Below, in pieces: positions 4,462 to 5,607 of a stretch of DNA of 5,607 nucleotides; within the stretch, counting starts at the first letter, position 1; every line of letters begins with the position of its first letter. The translations under genes were made by a program, and so were the position numbers. The notes under the pieces are model-generated. The model was given only the letters and a program-made list of their open reading frames with translations. It was not told the origin of the DNA and ran no database searches. The stretch spans positions 1 to 5,607 of the forward strand of contig JACQFK010000136.1 in the NCBI GenBank assembly GCA_016200125.1, read 5' to 3'. Source of the DNA: Planctomycetota bacterium (GTDB taxonomy: Bacteria > Planctomycetota > MHYJ01 > JACPRB01).

Positions 4462-5607
4462 CTAGACTTTGACATAGAGATCGTCGCCGATGGCGCCGAC
4501 CTCGTACTTGCGCACCGACGAGCCGGAGACCGAGAGGCAGCCGCCCGTCGTCACGTCGAACTTCCACTGGTGCAGGGGGCAGGTCACGGAGAAGCCTTCG
4601 AGCTTCCCTTCCCCGAGCGGGCCGCCCTGGTGGCCGCATTCGTTCGAGATCACGTGGAAGATGCCGTCCACGTTGAACACCGCGACCTTGGGTCCACCCA
4701 GGTCCGAGACGACACTCTTCCCCGGCTCGATCTCCGCCTTCTTCCCGATGAAGATCCACATCGCGACCGGGTCCGCGACCACCTTCGTGGCGGTCTTCGT
4801 GTCCTGCTCGATCTTGCGCTGGACCGAGGATTCGAGCTTCGCCGTCTCGGGCCGCGGGGGCGGCTTGGGCCTCGGCTCCTGCCGCGGCGGCCGCGGAGGA
4901 GGCGCGGGGGCGGCGGCAGGCGTCTCGGCCGCCGGAGGCGCCGCGGCGAGGGCCGGCGCTTCCGCGCTGGCGGGCGCGGGAGCCGCCGCCGGGGCTCCGG
5001 CCTTCGGCGTGTCGCATCCGTTGCAGCCCGCCACGGCCGGCGCGGCGCCGAGGACCTCGTCGAGCTTGATGATGAAGCGGTCGCCGCCGTCGGGCGGCTG
5101 GAGGGTCACCTCGCGCAGCAGCAGGTTCTGGTCGACCACGATGCCGACGCCCTTCTTCGATTCGAGCCGCGTGCCGCGCTGGGGCATGATGTCGCGGGAC
5201 TCCGTGTAGGTCGAGTATTCGTAGCGGAGGCAGCAGAGGAGCTTGCCGCAACGTCCCGTGATCTTCGACGGATCGGCCGTGTGCTTCTGGATCTTGGCCA
5301 TGTCCATCGTGATCCCGCCGAGCTCCTTGAGGTGGCTGCGGCAGCAGAGCGTCAGCCCGCAGTGGCCGGCGTCGCCGACGAGCCGCGCCTCGTCGCGCGC
5401 CCCCACCTGCTTGAGCTCGATCCGCGTGCGGAACTCGTGGGCCAGCTGGCGCACCAGCTCCCGGAAGTCCACCCGCGTGTCGCTCGTGAAGTAGAAGATC
5501 ACCCGCTCGCCGCCGTAGACGTAGTCCACGTCGGTGACCTTCATCTGGAGGTTGAGCTTCTGGATGATCTCCCGGCAGGTCTTGATCGCCCGCGGGATGT
5601 TCTCCTT
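4462..5607 (-). CDS. PSP1 (YaaT/RicT-like) domain fused to a C-terminal Rieske [2Fe-2S] domain (partial, 5' end beyond window)
   Basis: One uninterrupted frame enters from the right edge; residues here count from the Met at 5544, and 21 more codons lie before it. Residues 1-165 are a PSP1 domain: VDFRELVRQLAHEFRTRIEL, the cysteine clusters C62-x4-C67-C68 and C99-x4-C104-C105, and the end motif FIIKLDEVL. In Bacillus, RicT joins the iron-sulfur RicA/RicF/RicT complex acting on RNase Y and regulation. A Pro/Ala-rich linker (about 168-235, with a CNGC pair at 174-177) leads to a Rieske domain (260-360) with Cys303-x-His305-x16-Cys322-x2-His325, of the NirD/Rieske-ferredoxin type. All four ligands are present. 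No transmembrane segment is seen, so it is cytoplasmic. Standard PSP1 proteins lack a Rieske domain; the fusion is the notable feature. The true start is outside the window. nuoB lies 63 bp downstream. Confidence 0.92.
   Translation of the reverse strand, partial: KENIPRAIKTCREIIQKLNLQMKVTDVDYVYGGERVIFYFTSDTRVDFRELVRQLAHEFRTRIELKQVGARDEARLVGDAGHCGLTLCCRSHLKELGGITMDMAKIQKHTADPSKITGRCGKLLCCLRYEYSTYTESRDIMPQRGTRLESKKGVGIVVDQNLLLREVTLQPPDGGDRFIIKLDEVLGAAPAVAGCNGCDTPKAGAPAAAPAPASAEAPALAAAPPAAETPAAAPAPPPRPPRQEPRPKPPPRPETAKLESSVQRKIEQDTKTATKVVADPVAMWIFIGKKAEIEPGKSVVSDLGGPKVAVFNVDGIFHVISNECGHQGGPLGEGKLEGFSVTCPLHQWKFDVTTGGCLSVSGSSVRKYEVGAIGDDLYVKV

Noticed and set aside
4409..5251. 280-codon minus-strand frame overlapping the PSP1-Rieske gene
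   Set aside because: Arg/Gly/Ala-rich shadow of the real frame, which carries conserved PSP1 and Rieske motifs through the same bases.

Overview
The window is a high-GC bacterial segment, probably from an uncultured or deep-branching lineage. It holds seven protein genes and no RNA genes, CRISPR array or insertion sequence. The NuoB variant (Gly-Gly-Gly-Pro-Tyr-Tyr after the third cysteine) and the small secreted protein recall Planctomycetota and similar phyla, but that placement is a low-confidence impression.

Layout. (1) 1-437, minus: the 5' part of a sigma-54 activator that begins directly with its AAA+ domain. (2) 438-556: divergent intergenic region with a sigma-54-like -24/-12 element facing the next gene. 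(3) 557-826, plus: an FdxA-type seven-iron ferredoxin. (4) 832-1608, minus: two tandem four-cysteine zinc-ribbon-like modules followed by a PilZ (c-di-GMP) domain, with a near-consensus promoter and a dyad upstream. (5) 1688-2107, minus: a small probable lipoprotein. (6) 2167-2715, plus: a secreted hypothetical protein. (7) 2716-2800: an inverted repeat made of degenerate 7-bp units between convergent genes. (8) 2798-4398, minus: complex I genes nuoB then nuoD, with no nuoC or nuoA. nuoD is broken by a roughly 110-bp out-of-frame deletion. (9) 4462 to the window end, minus: a PSP1 (YaaT/RicT-like) domain joined by a Pro/Ala-rich linker to a Rieske [2Fe-2S] domain, 5' end missing.

Themes. Iron-sulfur and electron-transfer proteins dominate: ferredoxin, NuoB, NuoD as partner subunit, Rieske, and cysteine-rich PSP1. 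Signalling parts are the sigma-54 activator and the PilZ protein. Four starts (genes at 1608-, 2107-, 2167+, 4398-) have a -10-like TAnnnT 6-11 bases before the ATG and no Shine-Dalgarno, three of them with a -35-like hexamer at 17-18 bp. This suggests leaderless or nearly leaderless transcripts. Only the ferredoxin has a textbook ribosome binding site. The most notable observations are the PSP1-Rieske fusion, the duplicated zinc-ribbon/PilZ architecture, the broken nuoD in a nuoB-nuoD pair lacking nuoC, and the leaderless-promoter pattern.
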